A DNA stretch of 6,278 nucleotides from Ruminococcaceae bacterium UBA6392 (lineage in GTDB: Bacteria; Bacillota; Clostridia; Oscillospirales; Acutalibacteraceae): positions 1-6,278 of the forward strand of contig DJQG01000008.1 of assembly GCA_002438685.1 (NCBI GenBank), in the 5' to 3' direction. Both the position numbers and the translations under genes were made by a program. Below the pieces are notes generated by a model. It ran no database searches, was not told where the DNA came from, and saw only the letters and a program-made list of their open reading frames with translations. Positions 5,938-6,278 of this stretch are shown piece by piece. Within the stretch, counting starts at the first letter, position 1, and every line of letters starts with the position of its first letter.

Positions 5938-6278
5938 TATTGTACACCCAAAGGTGTATAGAAGTATGGCATATCAGCTTGACAAATTGGGAGTTATGGA
6001 TTGATTGGCACGAACTTTCGCAAAGTTAAAATGAGCAACCCGTCCGACTTTTATAATCAGGCTTTCAATAGCCGTGCCGCAGTGTTTGAAAGCTTTCTTA
6101 GGGGAGCGAGGGAACGGCTTGCGAAGCAAGACGCACGAGCACGCACTCGTTCAAGCTCCGGCGCGTTTGCGTGCGAATGTGCCGAGCTGCTAACTGAGAG
6201 CCGCGAGTTAAACACTGCGGTGCGGCGTTCGCGGGGTCTCGGGGCGCAGCCCACAAAAAGGTAAGCACACATCGGTTT
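5938..6278. other. Hairpin-rich region with no convincing gene
   Basis: Beyond the terminator I see no supported gene up to the window edge. A reading frame with an internal ATG at 6031 and stop at 6262-6264 would encode 77 residues rich in Arg, Ala and Ser (for example FLRGARERLAKQDARARTR). It has no proper ribosome site, resembles no family I can name, and lies across an inverted repeat. Local inverted repeats are TACACC/GGTGTA (5943-5958), AACTTT/AAAGTT (6013-6027), GGCT/AGCC (6060-6073), a GAAAGCTTTC palindrome (6088-6097), CTTGC/GCAAG (6118-6130) and GGGC/GCCC (6242-6252). Composition shifts from AT-rich before about 6040 to GC-rich after it. The density of hairpins suggests a repeat element or structured RNA, but no known class was recognised. 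Confidence 0.5.
6071..6226. repeat. 17-nt inverted repeat pair enclosing 122 bp
   Basis: The left arm, GCCGTGCCGCAGTGTTT (6071-6087), and the reverse complement of the right arm (6210-6226) agree at 15 of 17 positions. The two mismatches lie together at the fifth and sixth bases. Inside are further complementary stretches such as GCACGC (6139-6144) and GCGTGC (6169-6174), plus the CTTGC/GCAAG hairpin. The unit could fold into a long branched stem or be a small MITE-like element. No transposase and no target-site duplication were identified. Confidence 0.55.

Noticed and set aside
5979..5984. TTGACA as a promoter -35 box in the tail
   Set aside because: The hexamer is perfect, but no -10-like sequence lies at a 16-18 base spacing and no supported gene follows within the window.
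6031..6264. A possible 77-residue protein rich in Arg and Ala
   Set aside because: There is no ribosome site before the ATG, no known domain, and the frame crosses both arms of an inverted repeat. It is more likely a translated repeat, though a conservation test would settle this.

Overview
This looks like a chromosomal stretch of a Gram-positive, anaerobic Clostridia bacterium, probably a gut Oscillospirales/Ruminococcaceae relative. The evidence is indirect: strong AGGA/GGAGG ribosome sites, GC-rich coding DNA set in AT-rich gaps, a YtvI/AI-2E-type membrane protein, a family 4 uracil-DNA glycosylase, and a small palindromic repeat of a kind I recall from that group. No taxonomic marker gene is present.

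Layout, left to right. (1) Positions 1-838, minus strand: the first 279 codons of an AI-2E/YtvI-like permease, cut by the window edge. (2) Positions 839-1048: an AT-rich divergent promoter region with a 21-bp imperfect palindrome. (3) Positions 1049-2290, plus: homoserine dehydrogenase (hom), alone, closed by a strong intrinsic terminator at 2306-2329. (4) Positions 2331-2713: a noncoding gap with a double-hairpin repeat (about 2441-2492) and a possible promoter. (5) Positions 2714-3283, plus: family 4 (Fe-S) uracil-DNA glycosylase. (6) Positions 3357-5027, plus: an AMP-forming acyl-CoA synthetase. (7) Positions 5055-5858, plus: a sugar phosphate isomerase/epimerase-like TIM-barrel protein, 27 nt downstream and closed by a strong terminator at 5901-5937. 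(8) Positions 5938-6278: a noncoding-looking, hairpin-rich tail with a 17-nt inverted repeat pair enclosing 122 nt.

How the genes may work together: the ligase and TIM-barrel genes are almost certainly one transcription unit, with the same GAAAGGATC ribosome-site block before each. The glycosylase lies 73 nt upstream and may be read through. The pieces are otherwise functionally unrelated: aspartate-family amino acid synthesis, DNA repair, acyl activation, and sugar or cyclitol metabolism. I found no defence system, phage gene, transposase, CRISPR array, tRNA or rRNA. The window is mainly ordinary housekeeping DNA. The least explained parts are the structured tail at 5938-6278, the palindrome at 925-945 and the altered ACT-like tail of the homoserine dehydrogenase.
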